From NCBI GenBank assembly GCA_002838815.1, contig LQGW01000062.1, forward strand, positions 83,523 to 147,522: 64,000 nt of DNA, in the 5' to 3' direction. Shown piece after piece: positions 43,866 to 51,730 of the stretch. Under the pieces are notes generated by a model that worked only from the letters and a program-made list of their open reading frames with translations, was not told the origin of the DNA and made no database searches. Within the stretch, counting starts at the first letter, position 1, and each line of letters opens with the position of its first letter. The stretch comes from Clostridiaceae bacterium JG1575. GTDB lineage: Bacteria > Bacillota > Clostridia > Clostridiales > Clostridiaceae. Made by a program: the position numbers and the translations under genes.

Positions 43866-43942
43866 TCATAAAGGGAGCAGGCCACTCATACTCAGAGTGC
43901 TCTTTTCTTTCGATCCTTAGATATGGTGCAAATGATTGTTCC

Positions 43943-45394
43943 TTAGCGATAACGGCCGGCGCCAAAGTAATCCATCCCGTAGGTGGAGAAGGGTACTTTG
44001 CGGACCACGGTGCCCGGGCGCGGTGCATGAATCATTTGATCGGCACCGACATAGATGGTGACGTGGGTTACTTCCCCATACCGTCCCCAAAAGAGCAGAT
44101 CCCCAGGCTGCAGATTGCTGCGGCTGACGCGGATGGACTGATAGAACTGAACGTCGGCGGTGCGGGGAATATAAACGCCTGCGGCCCGATACGCCCTTTG
44201 CGCAAGAGACGAACAATCAACGCCATACCAGCTGCTTCCTCCATAAACGTAGGGAATTCCCAGATGGGCATAGGCAGATGCTACGACGGCAGATCCGACA
44301 TTGGAACCATAATCGGGTTTCGGGGTGTTTTTCTTTTCTTCATCATCCTGATCCCTTTTGGCTTTTTCCGCTGCTTTTTTTGCTTCTTCTGCTTTGATCC
44401 GCTCTGCTTTGGCATTTTCTTCTGCTGCTGCTGCACGACGAGCGGCTTCTGCGCGCTCCTCACTGCGTGCTCTCTCTAGGGCAGCTCGTTCTTCTCTGGC
44501 GCGTTCCTCAGCAGCCCGTCGGGCTTTTTCCGCTTCCTCAGCAGCCTTTCGAGCGGCTTCTTCCTTAATTCTCAATTCCTTGAGCTTTGCTCCGGTCTTC
44601 TCATCCAACGATCCCGCCAGCTGAACGGCCTCATCGGATTGGACAAAATCTTCCAAAGAAGCTAAGAGAGTACGTGCTTCTTCCATTTCAGCGGCTGTGC
44701 TGTTGGGCTGATCCAACACCTTTTTAACATCTTGGAAGAGGGCCATTTCCTTGCCGGAAATTTCCTTCGCCAAGGCTTTTTTCTGCTCTTCAAGCTTTTC
44801 CAGACTCTTTTTTTGCTCTTCCATTTTCACTAAAATGACCGCATTGCTTTCTTTGAGCTCTTTGGCAAGCTTCTCGGTCTGTTTGCGCTGCGTTTCAAGG
44901 ATCTCTTGCTGACTGGCCAGCTCTTTGCGGATGCGCTCCAGTTCCCGAATCATTTCCCGATCGGATTGGGCGATTTCCTGAACCACTCGGGTCCGCAAAA
45001 GAAAATCACTGACGCTTTGCGCATTGAGCAAGGTGGAGAGCCAACTCAATCCTCCTGTTTTATAATCGCTTCTCAGCCGCTGGGCGTAAAGCGCTTCCTT
45101 TTCATCCCGTTCCTTGGCTTTTCCTTCGATCTTTACGAGGGTACCTTGAATGTCCTTAGTCAAGGAAGTATGTTTCTTTTCGTTTTCTTCCACACGGACG
45201 GTTAAGGCAATCAGCTCGTGATCCAATTTGCTGATGGTGTCTTCAGCTTGACGAATATTTTGAGCATATCCTTGGATGGTGGATCGATTCTCCAGGATCT
45301 CCTGCTTGATGTCGGCGTGGGCGATCGATGTCATGGAAAATGACAGTGCGGCCGTCAGTGCCAAAGCCACGAGATGTTGTTTGGTTTTTTTCAT
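43943..45394 (-). CDS. Secreted NlpC/P60 peptidoglycan hydrolase with coiled-coil N-terminus
   Basis: This is a 483-residue protein. A signal peptide (KKTKQHLVALALTAALSFSM) ends near ALA/AHA at about residue 27. Residues 30-250 are a PcsB/CwlO-like coiled coil with YAQRLRSDYKTGGLSWLSTLL. An Ala/Glu/Arg-rich stalk (about 255-345) follows. The NlpC/P60 domain (about 365-483) has the catalytic Cys in GVDCSSLAQRAY and His in THVTIYVG and MIHAPRPG. It should cut peptide bonds in peptidoglycan. ATG 45394 follows GTGGGGGAATC. A WalR-like box lies 20 bases upstream. The next gene upstream is a paralogue with another C-terminal domain. Confidence 0.93.
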   Translation of the reverse strand: MKKTKQHLVALALTAALSFSMTSIAHADIKQEILENRSTIQGYAQNIRQAEDTISKLDHELIALTVRVEENEKKHTSLTKDIQGTLVKIEGKAKERDEKEALYAQRLRSDYKTGGLSWLSTLLNAQSVSDFLLRTRVVQEIAQSDREMIRELERIRKELASQQEILETQRKQTEKLAKELKESNAVILVKMEEQKKSLEKLEEQKKALAKEISGKEMALFQDVKKVLDQPNSTAAEMEEARTLLASLEDFVQSDEAVQLAGSLDEKTGAKLKELRIKEEAARKAAEEAEKARRAAEERAREERAALERARSEERAEAARRAAAAEENAKAERIKAEEAKKAAEKAKRDQDDEEKKNTPKPDYGSNVGSAVVASAYAHLGIPYVYGGSSWYGVDCSSLAQRAYRAAGVYIPRTADVQFYQSIRVSRSNLQPGDLLFWGRYGEVTHVTIYVGADQMIHAPRPGTVVRKVPFSTYGMDYFGAGRYR

Positions 45395-45413
45395 TGGATT
45401 GATTCCCCCACTT

Positions 45414-45430
45414 GTTACAATATGGTTACA
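45414..45430 (-). promoter_or_regulatory. WalR (YycF)-type box next to the NlpC/P60 gene
   Basis: On the minus strand, TGTAACCATATTGTAAC matches TGTWAH-N5-TGTWAH, the direct repeat bound by the cell-wall regulator WalR. A TATACT hexamer lies at 45438-45443, so the box would be at or just after the transcription start. A second, imperfect copy on the plus strand (TGTAAA-N5-TATAAA, 45452-45468) lies in the -35 area. Binding is inferred. Confidence 0.55.
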
Positions 45431-45566
45431 GTCGTGAGTATACTGGTGTTTTGTAAATATGATATAAAGAGTTTCGCCAAACGCAGCATTTATTGGGCCT
45501 TCTCCATGTTTTTTTTGCTTCTTCCTTTAACAGATTATCCATAGATTGCTGTAAAGCGAATAAATT

Positions 45567-45597
45567 AAACCCGAAACGCAAGAAACGTTTCGGGTTT
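45567..45597 (-). terminator. Terminator of the 3D-domain gene
   Basis: AAACCCGAAACG pairs perfectly with CGTTTCGGGTTT across a 7-base loop. On the minus strand it is followed by AATTTATT. It lies about 30 bases after the stop codon. Confidence 0.85.
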
Positions 45598-45626
45598 ATC
45601 AACTTTACCGGGGATTTTTCTGCGAA

Positions 45627-46952
45627 TTACCGAAGAACTCGCCCACGTACGGTGCGACGGCCCATCTGATTGACCCGGTAATAATACTGAGCATTGGTTT
45701 CCCCTGATCGCCGTGGAATAAATACATCCAACCGGTGGCTGGAGAAGAATTCATACCCTCCTCGATCCAACACCGTCATAACGCCAAAGCCTTGCAGCTC
45801 AATTTTGGAATACAGCGGATAAACGTTGCTGGCGATCACCCCATAGGTTAATGCATCTCCTGTGGCGGTAATGGTCCATCCCCCATTCTCTTCGGGCAAA
45901 TCCGTATAGAAGGTCAGTTGGAAGGTCCGATCGTAGCTTCCGCTGCCTAAATCCTTCTCTTCTGTTCGATCCCTTCTGACGCCAGAATCGGAGGGCCCAG
46001 AAGACTCCTTTTTCTGCTCGGCGGCCAACCGCTTGGCCTCTTCTTTTGCAGCTTCCTCCGCCGCAATACGGGCTTTTTCTGCTTTTTCCCGAGCCACTCG
46101 CTCTGCTTCTTTTCGAAGGGCTTCCAGTTTATCGGCTAAGGCCTTGCCTTGATGTTCCAGGCGGTTGCCCACGGCGGTCGCTTCCTTCGTGGTGACCTGC
46201 GCTTGGATCGTTTCCAAAATCCGCATCGCTTCTTTGACTTCCCCTTCGGAGCTGTTCCCGTTGGATAACACCTTGGCGATGTTGTCAAACAAAGCTACTT
46301 CCTGAGTTTTTAGAAGTTCTTGCAATTGAGTGCGCTGTGCTTCTTTGGACGCCAATGCTGCTTGCTGTTCGCTTTTTTTCTGTTTTAATTCATCCCGATT
46401 CCTTTGGAGCGCTTGGGTCGCTTCCACGACCCCCTTTTTCTCCGTTTGGAGCTTTTCTTCTTGGGCTTCCAACTCTTTTTTTAATCCAGAAATCTCCGCC
46501 ACCAGATCTTTGTCCTGCTGTGCCACGGTGCGAACCACTTGATATTTTAAAAGAAAATCCGCAAGACTTTGGGCGCTGAGAAGCGTTTGCAGGGTTGAAA
46601 TCCCCCCCGATTTATACATTTCTCTCAATCGATGCTCATAGAGCGATTGTTTTTCATTCAAATTTTCCTGGACTGCGATGTGTTTCACCGAGTTTTCGGC
46701 GAGGGTCTTGCTGAGCGTTTGAATTTTAGCTTCATTTCCTAAAATTGTTTTTCCCAGCTGAGCGACCTGAAATGCCAACCGCTGGATGGCCGTTTCTTGT
46801 AGTTGAATGCCCCGGCTCATTTCCGAGATTCTTTTTTTAGTCTGCTCAATGGACCTGTTGGGTGCCGCCTCAGCTGGTCGGATGGGCGCCATCGAACAAG
46901 CCAGACAAGCACTAAGCAGCAAAGCTATTCGTTTGGATCGTACTTTTATCAT
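45627..46952 (-). CDS. Secreted coiled-coil protein with C-terminal 3D domain
   Basis: This 441-residue paralogue of the neighbouring NlpC/P60 protein shares its N-terminal half (signal peptide, coiled coil, YEHRLREMYKSGGISTLQTLLSAQSLADFLLK, e.g. LREMYKSGGISTLQTLLSAQ). It ends in a 3D domain (about 345-430): TFYTDLPEENGG, ATGDALTYGVIA, VLDRGG and RLDVFIP supply the three conserved Asp. 3D domains occur in lytic transglycosylase-like wall proteins. ATG 46952 follows AAGGGGTAG. It has its own promoter and terminator. Confidence 0.9.
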   Translation of the reverse strand: MIKVRSKRIALLLSACLACSMAPIRPAEAAPNRSIEQTKKRISEMSRGIQLQETAIQRLAFQVAQLGKTILGNEAKIQTLSKTLAENSVKHIAVQENLNEKQSLYEHRLREMYKSGGISTLQTLLSAQSLADFLLKYQVVRTVAQQDKDLVAEISGLKKELEAQEEKLQTEKKGVVEATQALQRNRDELKQKKSEQQAALASKEAQRTQLQELLKTQEVALFDNIAKVLSNGNSSEGEVKEAMRILETIQAQVTTKEATAVGNRLEHQGKALADKLEALRKEAERVAREKAEKARIAAEEAAKEEAKRLAAEQKKESSGPSDSGVRRDRTEEKDLGSGSYDRTFQLTFYTDLPEENGGWTITATGDALTYGVIASNVYPLYSKIELQGFGVMTVLDRGGYEFFSSHRLDVFIPRRSGETNAQYYYRVNQMGRRTVRGRVLR

Positions 46953-47026
46953 CTTTTGACTACCCCTTTATCACCTAGTAATTTTCTGCGGACACAAGAT
47001 TGATGGTAAAGAAGAGTTGTGAATAT

Positions 47027-47055
47027 ATTATAAAGTCTTGGAAAGACCTTGCCCA
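47027..47055 (-). promoter_or_regulatory. Promoter of the 3D-domain gene
   Basis: On the minus strand, TGGGCA (47050-47055), 17 bases and TATAAT (47027-47032), about 75 bases before the start codon. No WalR-like box was found here. Confidence 0.6.
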
Positions 47056-47112
47056 ATAGAACACCTTGCTTTGCTTCCAAAGGGAAATTAGGGATAAAAA
47101 AGGCAAGAAAAG

Positions 47113-47158
47113 ATCAAGGGACGAGCAGTAGGAGAATCCTAGATGCTCGTCCCTTGAT
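47113..47158 (-). terminator. Terminator of msrA
   Basis: A perfect 15-base-pair stem ATCAAGGGACGAGCA with its complement, loop of 16. On the minus strand it is followed by CTTTTCTTG. It lies 12 bases after the msrA stop codon. Confidence 0.88.
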
Positions 47159-47170
47159 GCCCCCATGAAC

Positions 47171-47647
47171 CTAATCCAAAGGCTGATTTAAATTGATGTG
47201 GCAATATCCCGTGGGGTTCTTATCCAGATAATCTTGATGGTAGGCTTCCGCCGGCCAAAAGTTTGCAAGGGGCAGTGCTTCGGTGGCTAGAGGCTTTTGC
47301 AACTTTTCAGAAAGCGTATTTAAACTTTTTTCGATCGCTTCGCGATCGGCTTCATCCTCGTAATAAATACCCGTGCGGTATTGAGTGCCCACATCAGGCC
47401 CTTGGCGATTAAAGGCAGTGGGATCGATCACTTTATAAAGAGCGTCCAATACCTGTCCAAGAGGACCTTCATACTCTATGCGCACGGCCTCTACAGCGCC
47501 CGTGGACCCGGTACAGACCAGTTTATAATCCGGATTCTCGATCGAAGAATTGGCATACCCTACAGTAGTGCTCTTCACAAAAGGCTGCCGCTTAAACCAA
47601 GCCTCTACCCCCCAAAAACATCCGCCGGCTACAACAATGGATTTCAT
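47171..47647 (-). CDS. msrA: Peptide-methionine (S)-S-oxide reductase
   Basis: This 158-residue repair enzyme reduces methionine-S-sulfoxide. The catalytic motif GGCFWGVEAW lies at residues 8-17 and a resolving Cys lies in GYCHINL near the C-terminus. TVGYANSS and DPTAFNRQGPDVGTQYRTG are typical. No MsrB domain is fused. ATG 47647 follows AAAGGAGAAGCTC. It is a single-gene unit with a strong terminator. Confidence 0.97.
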   Translation of the reverse strand: MKSIVVAGGCFWGVEAWFKRQPFVKSTTVGYANSSIENPDYKLVCTGSTGAVEAVRIEYEGPLGQVLDALYKVIDPTAFNRQGPDVGTQYRTGIYYEDEADREAIEKSLNTLSEKLQKPLATEALPLANFWPAEAYHQDYLDKNPTGYCHINLNQPLD

Positions 47648-47755
47648 GAGCTTCTCCTTTTCAAACCTTCAACTCAGAACAAAATGGTTAACATATTTAT
47701 TAGTATGTTTCTTATAGTCGAGTCCCTAACCTTTGGTATAGAGACCTGTTTCTTT

Positions 47756-48058
47756 TTATTCTTCCAAAAGTGCGTTCAATTGAACCGGAATCGAGGCCTC
47801 ATAGAGAACCAACACATCGATGTCTTGAAAAAATTCTCGGTAGTCATCAAAACTTTGCACTTCCTTCTTAAATTCATCCGAAGTCACCAAAGAAGCCAAG
47901 GTATGTTCCGCTGCTTTTTCTTTCAATGCTTCCATAGAATCAAAAGGAATGTCCATCACATCTTCTCCTCGAACAAAGGAAAGATAGTAGCTGCGATCCA
48001 CCTCCTGGCCTTCTTGGTCAAAATCAATAAACGCGGTATACTTCACAAGCATTCTCAT
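47756..48058 (-). CDS. Conserved-looking small protein of unknown function
   Basis: The protein has 100 residues starting MRMLVKYTAFIDFDQEGQEVD. It is acidic, with predicted beta strands in the first third and helices after it, and no Cys, signal peptide or membrane span. ATG 48058 follows AAAAAGGAGAACAGC. The ribosome binding site and regular codon use support a real gene. It lies between msrA and a 43-residue membrane peptide. I do not recognise the family. Confidence 0.7.
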   Translation of the reverse strand: MRMLVKYTAFIDFDQEGQEVDRSYYLSFVRGEDVMDIPFDSMEALKEKAAEHTLASLVTSDEFKKEVQSFDDYREFFQDIDVLVLYEASIPVQLNALLEE

Positions 48059-48129
48059 GAGCTGTTCTCCTTTTTCCTTTGAGGCCTTCTGGTCTCATCT
48101 TACGTTGCTCCTGGCCATGAGCCATTCCA

Positions 48130-48261
48130 TTAAATTAGCGCAAGGGCGTGAATGAGCAAGAATAGTACAATAACCGTAAATAAACCAATGCTGACAAACA
48201 AAAGAGTTTTCTGTTCTTGTTCTTGTTGTTTTTGGGGATGAACTTCTTTCTGACGGTTCAT
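48130..48261 (-). CDS. Small single-span membrane protein (43 residues)
   Basis: The frame encodes a hydrophilic, Gln-rich N-terminus (MNRQKEVHPQKQQEQEQK) followed by an unbroken hydrophobic helix (LLFVSIGLFTVIVLFLLIHA). ATG 48261 follows AAGGATGTGAAGGAC. Its length and layout resemble small membrane proteins often missed by gene finders. An overlapping longer frame on the same strand (48095-48286) has no ribosome binding site and no such pattern. The function is unknown. Confidence 0.6.
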   Translation of the reverse strand: MNRQKEVHPQKQQEQEQKTLLFVSIGLFTVIVLFLLIHALALI

Positions 48262-48365
48262 GTCCTTCACATCCTTTCATTGCCACCTACGGCGCGCTGT
48301 ACTACTAGTTTACCACAAATAATAAACTCCCTTTCATAGGAAGCTTCTTCAAGGGCACGACAATG

Positions 48366-48396
48366 ATTAAAAGGGACTCCCGAAGGAATCCCCTTT
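48366..48396 (-). terminator. Terminator of rnpB
   Basis: On the minus strand, AAAGGGGATTCC, loop TTCG, GGAGTCCCTTTT (one bulge), directly after the 3' end of the RNase P RNA. Confidence 0.85.
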
Positions 48397-48400
48397 AAGA

Positions 48401-48741
48401 CTGAGTAAGTCTGTAAGCCGAGTTCTGTATTTGATGATCATCTGTCTAGACCAAAGATTTCTCAATGGTTCCAGCGGCACACCCGGGGACGGAACGGGCC
48501 GCTCCATCATGTCCCCCTATTCGGCCTTGCACCAGGTGGGGTTTACATAGCCACAAAGTCGCCAATGTGCTGGTGAGCTCTTACCTCGCCTTTCCACCCT
48601 TACTGACGCATCACGCCAGCGGTATCTCTCTGTTGCACTTTCCTTAAGGTCACCCTCACTGGGAGTTACCCAGCACCCTGCCCTGCGGAGCTCGGACTTT
48701 CCTCTCCTATTTACATAGCAGCGATCATCTGGCTTACTCAG
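48401..48741 (-). ncRNA. rnpB: RNase P RNA (bacterial class A)
   Basis: This is the catalytic RNA that removes tRNA 5' leaders. The closing P1 stem pairs 48733-48741 with 48401-48409 perfectly over nine bases. Conserved blocks on the minus strand include GAGGAAAGTCCGAGCTCC, CAGGGTGCTGGGTAACTCC, GGAAAGTGCAACAGAGAGAT, GGTAAGAGCTCACC and, near the 3' end, ACAGAACTCGGCTTACAGA. The order and length (about 340 bases) fit the class A (ancestral) type rather than the Bacillus class B type. A terminator follows at once. Confidence 0.97.
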
Positions 48742-48994
48742 TACTCCTGATTCTATCATAAATGAGCTCTCCATTCAAGGATTGCTCCCATAAGTACTCC
48801 ATGATGATTTTGCGCTGGTGGCCGAAAGCACTTGATCTTTTCAGTCCAAGCAGCCCTTGCGAGCAACCCTCCCCATTGCAATCACATTCCCCGTCGGTTG
48901 AAAAATCCCTTTGATCTTCTAAATAACGCGTTGCCGAGGAGACGGGCCTATGGCTCGCTGTACCTTTCTGGTCTTTGCGCTTTTTGAGCTGCAT
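48734..48994 (-). CDS. Doubtful small open frame between the Nif3-like gene and rnpB
   Basis: The frame has 86 codons from ATG 48994, with a Cys-rich patch CDCNGEGCSQ in the middle. It has no ribosome binding site, and its end runs 8 bases into the rnpB 5' end. In many Clostridia a zinc-ribbon gene lies at this place between the nif3-like gene and rnpB. This could be a worn remnant of it or just an open frame. Listed only because it fills the gap. Confidence 0.25.
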   Translation of the reverse strand: MQLKKRKDQKGTASHRPVSSATRYLEDQRDFSTDGECDCNGEGCSQGLLGLKRSSAFGHQRKIIMEYLWEQSLNGELIYDRIRSTE

Positions 48995-49036
48995 TGCTTT
49001 TAAGCATCATAGGTCTTTGGATCCATGAGCCTTTTT

Positions 49037-49858
49037 CTAATGCTCTTTTTCGGGCTTTCGTTGAATGCTTTGATACTGAAAGGGGTCCTTCGCGGTTTTG
49101 GCTTTCCACACCTTTAAAGCAGGCTCCTTAGCTTGATAAGGCCCCAGCATACGTTCCATCAATCGAGTAAAAACCATCCATTCGGTACAAAAATGACCGG
49201 CATCGATGATGCATATCCCCAAGTCCAAGGCATCCTGCGCCGCATGATGGGTCACATCCCCCGTCAATAAGCAGTCTGCCTTGGCGTTTACACAGTCCTT
49301 TAGATAATCCATACCGCTGCCATTAACCACCGCGAGGCGTTGAATGCGTTGATCTTTAGGACCCACCCGACGAAGCGCTGGCGTGTCCAAGGCCGCGCCG
49401 ATACTCTGGGCCAACCCCTCCAAGGGGGTTGGTTCAATAACCGCGAGCCGTCCGATGGATGGGTACTCCTTCCAAGGTAGGAGCGTCCATTGGGGAAGCC
49501 CCAAAAGAGCCATGATCTCATCATTCATCCCCCCGGGAGCGGCATCAAGATTGGTGTGCGCGCTGAGAACGGCGATTTGTGCTTGAATCAAGTCCTGAAT
49601 CATCCGCCCCTTGGGCTCTCTCGAAGTAATCTCCTGCACCGGGCGGAAAAAGAACGGATGGTGGACCAAAATCAGCTGGACGCCGAGATTTTTAGCTTCT
49701 TCGATCACCTGAGGCGTAACGTCCAAGGCCAGCAAAATGGACGTCACCTCCCGATGGGGATCCCCCAAGGCAAGTCCTGGACAATCCCAGGATTCAGCCA
49801 TGGCCAAAGGCGCTAAAGCCTCCAAACCCTTTAGAATGTCTTCTACCGTTAGAGCCAT
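49037..49858 (-). CDS. Nif3-like dinuclear metal center protein (DUF34)
   Basis: This 273-residue protein has the metal-binding blocks LVHHPFFFRP, LSAHTNLDAAPGGMND, LTGDVTHHAAQDA and IDAGHFCTEW. Members form toroidal hexamers with two metal ions per subunit; some have been tied to GTP cyclohydrolase-like or metal-handling roles, but the function is not settled. ATG 49858 overlaps the end of trmK by 10 bases, the usual arrangement in Bacillota. Confidence 0.95.
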   Translation of the reverse strand: MALTVEDILKGLEALAPLAMAESWDCPGLALGDPHREVTSILLALDVTPQVIEEAKNLGVQLILVHHPFFFRPVQEITSREPKGRMIQDLIQAQIAVLSAHTNLDAAPGGMNDEIMALLGLPQWTLLPWKEYPSIGRLAVIEPTPLEGLAQSIGAALDTPALRRVGPKDQRIQRLAVVNGSGMDYLKDCVNAKADCLLTGDVTHHAAQDALDLGICIIDAGHFCTEWMVFTRLMERMLGPYQAKEPALKVWKAKTAKDPFQYQSIQRKPEKEH

Positions 49859-50547
49859 TTCAGCGCCTCCTGAAAATAATCCACATAGCGATGCAATTCC
49901 CGATCGCGAATTCTTGAAGCGGCAAAATCCAGGTCCAATTTGCTGCGGATTTTCTGCATCTGCTCAATGCGTTGGGTAATATAGGCGCGCATCAAGGGAT
50001 TCTTATTTTGCAAAAGGACGGGAGACAACACGAAGTCCATGGGTTTGTGGGAAAAGCCCATGATTTCGCCGTCGAATTGAACTTTAAAAAATTCGTAGAA
50101 ACGACCGTCATCTTCTTGAGCCAGATCTTCGCTAAGAATCGTAAAATTTTTATCGTAAAGGTATGCTCTTAAGACCTCTGGGTTTTGTGCCGGCTGGAGG
50201 ACCAAAAAGTCCAAGGTCTTCACCAAATCCAAGGAAACCTGGATCATATCCTTAATCAGTTCGCCGCCCATACCAGCGGCCACAATTCCCGAGGCGTCTC
50301 CTTCTCGAAGGACGGTAAGCCCAGGACCCAAGCGAAATTCAATGCGCTCACTCAGTCCGTAGCTGTCCGCCATGGATATGGCTTTTTCCAAGGGTTTTTT
50401 ATTGATGTCGGTGCAAATCATATGGCGCACTTTATGGCGCTCCAAAAGAGCCAGGGCCACATAGCCGTGATCTGTACCAATATCGGCGCAACTCTTGCAA
50501 TGGGGCACCAGCTCTACTATTTTTTCAAGGCGTTTGGATAATTTCAT
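49849..50547 (-). CDS. trmK: tRNA (adenine(22)-N(1))-methyltransferase
   Basis: This 232-residue class I SAM methyltransferase has ADIGTDHGYVALALL (motif I), a GIVAAGMGGELIKDM block and the LVLQPAQNPEVLRAYL block typical of TrmK, followed by a C-terminal coiled-coil region. It makes m1A22 in some bacterial tRNAs. ATG 50547 follows TCGGGAGGAAGTT. It is coupled to the Nif3-like gene. Between it and rpoD one membrane protein gene is inserted. Confidence 0.95.
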   Translation of the reverse strand: MKLSKRLEKIVELVPHCKSCADIGTDHGYVALALLERHKVRHMICTDINKKPLEKAISMADSYGLSERIEFRLGPGLTVLREGDASGIVAAGMGGELIKDMIQVSLDLVKTLDFLVLQPAQNPEVLRAYLYDKNFTILSEDLAQEDDGRFYEFFKVQFDGEIMGFSHKPMDFVLSPVLLQNKNPLMRAYITQRIEQMQKIRSKLDLDFAASRIRDRELHRYVDYFQEALKWL

Positions 50548-50652
50548 AACTTCCTCCCGAGGTGTTGGATGGGGGCGAAAGAGAGGTTTTGTTCTTTTTT
50601 GGGCCCCAGAAAGCCCTAAGAACCGATGCGTTCTTTGGGCTTCTTGCTTTGG

Positions 50653-51528
50653 TTATCCCGCCAAAAGAATATTCAGTAGGGTACTGATTTCCATGGCCAG
50701 AGAAAAAAGGGCAAACACTAAGGGCAAATACATCAGCCGATGCCGACTTCTCCATTCCAAGAAGGACAACAGTTGAATGAGTCCATAGGTGAGGAAAATG
50801 CTGCCGATAAGGGAGAGTCCGCGCACCAAGACCGCTTCCATATAGTGAGCTCGTGGCAGGTACGAGTGCGGCGAAATGGCCACCCAATCGGGCAAAAAGC
50901 CCAAAAGATGCATAAGACCCGGTAAAAAAAGTTGCATGCAGATGGTGATGCAGGTGTAGACAATGAGGCTGCGTAAATGCTCTTGGGTAAAAGAATGAAG
51001 CTTATGGGCTCCTTCGTTTCCGTGCAAGATGCGTTGGGGGATGCCCCAAGCACTCAGCTGCTCAATAAACCCGTCGGGATCGGCGGGAGAGAGGCCGTAG
51101 TTGCCGTTTTTCGTCTGCAAAAACACGGATTTTTTAGAGGAAGTGATGAAAAGCTCCGCGCGTTCCCCATGATGATCCTGCCCTTTTCCAATGGCGAATC
51201 GATGCGAGGAGATGGGCACCCCGGAAATATCCAAAAGAGTGATCTTACGAGACCAGGAAAGGAGGTCCTCGCGAGCAATTCGAATGTGCTTGACGTCAAA
51301 CGCTCCGGAGATGATCAATTCCTCTTTTTGAAACACGAATTTGAGCGTCCATAAAAACGCCACAACATAGATGGCGTACACATTGGCAAACACCAAAAAA
51401 AGCGTCAGCAACACGCGGATCTGCGCGGAATCCAAGGCATCAAACAAAAGAAGCAGTAGAATATCCACGATTAAAACAATGCAAAAAAAGATGGCCGCGA
51501 TATTATTTTTTTCCGGGCGAAATTCCAT
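50653..51528 (-). CDS. Membrane protein with soluble PH-like region
   Basis: The protein has 291 residues. Two N-terminal membrane helices (about 10-28 and 40-62) are followed by a soluble part of about 110 residues rich in beta strands (KEELIISGAFDVKHIRIAREDLLSW, e.g. FDVKHIRIAREDLLSW). That part looks like the bacterial PH-type domains often attached to a helix pair. Three or four more helices lie at the C-terminus (about 185-290). ATG 51528 follows AGGAGAGGCCCAGCC. It lies between rpoD and trmK. The PH call is by pattern only. Confidence 0.65.
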   Translation of the reverse strand: MEFRPEKNNIAAIFFCIVLIVDILLLLLFDALDSAQIRVLLTLFLVFANVYAIYVVAFLWTLKFVFQKEELIISGAFDVKHIRIAREDLLSWSRKITLLDISGVPISSHRFAIGKGQDHHGERAELFITSSKKSVFLQTKNGNYGLSPADPDGFIEQLSAWGIPQRILHGNEGAHKLHSFTQEHLRSLIVYTCITICMQLFLPGLMHLLGFLPDWVAISPHSYLPRAHYMEAVLVRGLSLIGSIFLTYGLIQLLSFLEWRSRHRLMYLPLVFALFSLAMEISTLLNILLAG

Positions 51529-51651
51529 GGCTGGGCCTCTCCTTTCTTCATGGTTTTATTATACACCGCCTCGATTCCTGACGGGTTTTATGACTCTGTA
51601 ACAATTGGGTGAACGCTCCCTGACCAAAGGCGCATAGGACACCAAAGAGCA

Positions 51652-51684
51652 AAAAGAGGGGGCAGCCCGAGGGGTGGGCTGCCC
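51652..51684 (-). terminator. Terminator of the dnaG-rpoD operon
   Basis: GGGCAGCCC and GGGCTGCCC form a 9-pair stem. On the minus strand it is followed by CCTCTTTTTGC. It lies about 45 bases after the rpoD stop codon. Confidence 0.85.
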
Positions 51685-51730
51685 AGGCTCTTTGTGCTTT
51701 TTTGCCGGCGCATTGGAGGCCCTTTGGGGA

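Noticed and set aside
47670..47715. AACATA/TATGTT partial palindrome upstream of msrA as a PerR-type operator
   Set aside because: Only six bases pair and the sequence does not match the PerR consensus; too weak to call.
48465..48774. Open frames on both strands within the rnpB region
   Set aside because: The sequence is a complete class A RNase P RNA with its P1 stem and conserved core; coding there is not plausible.
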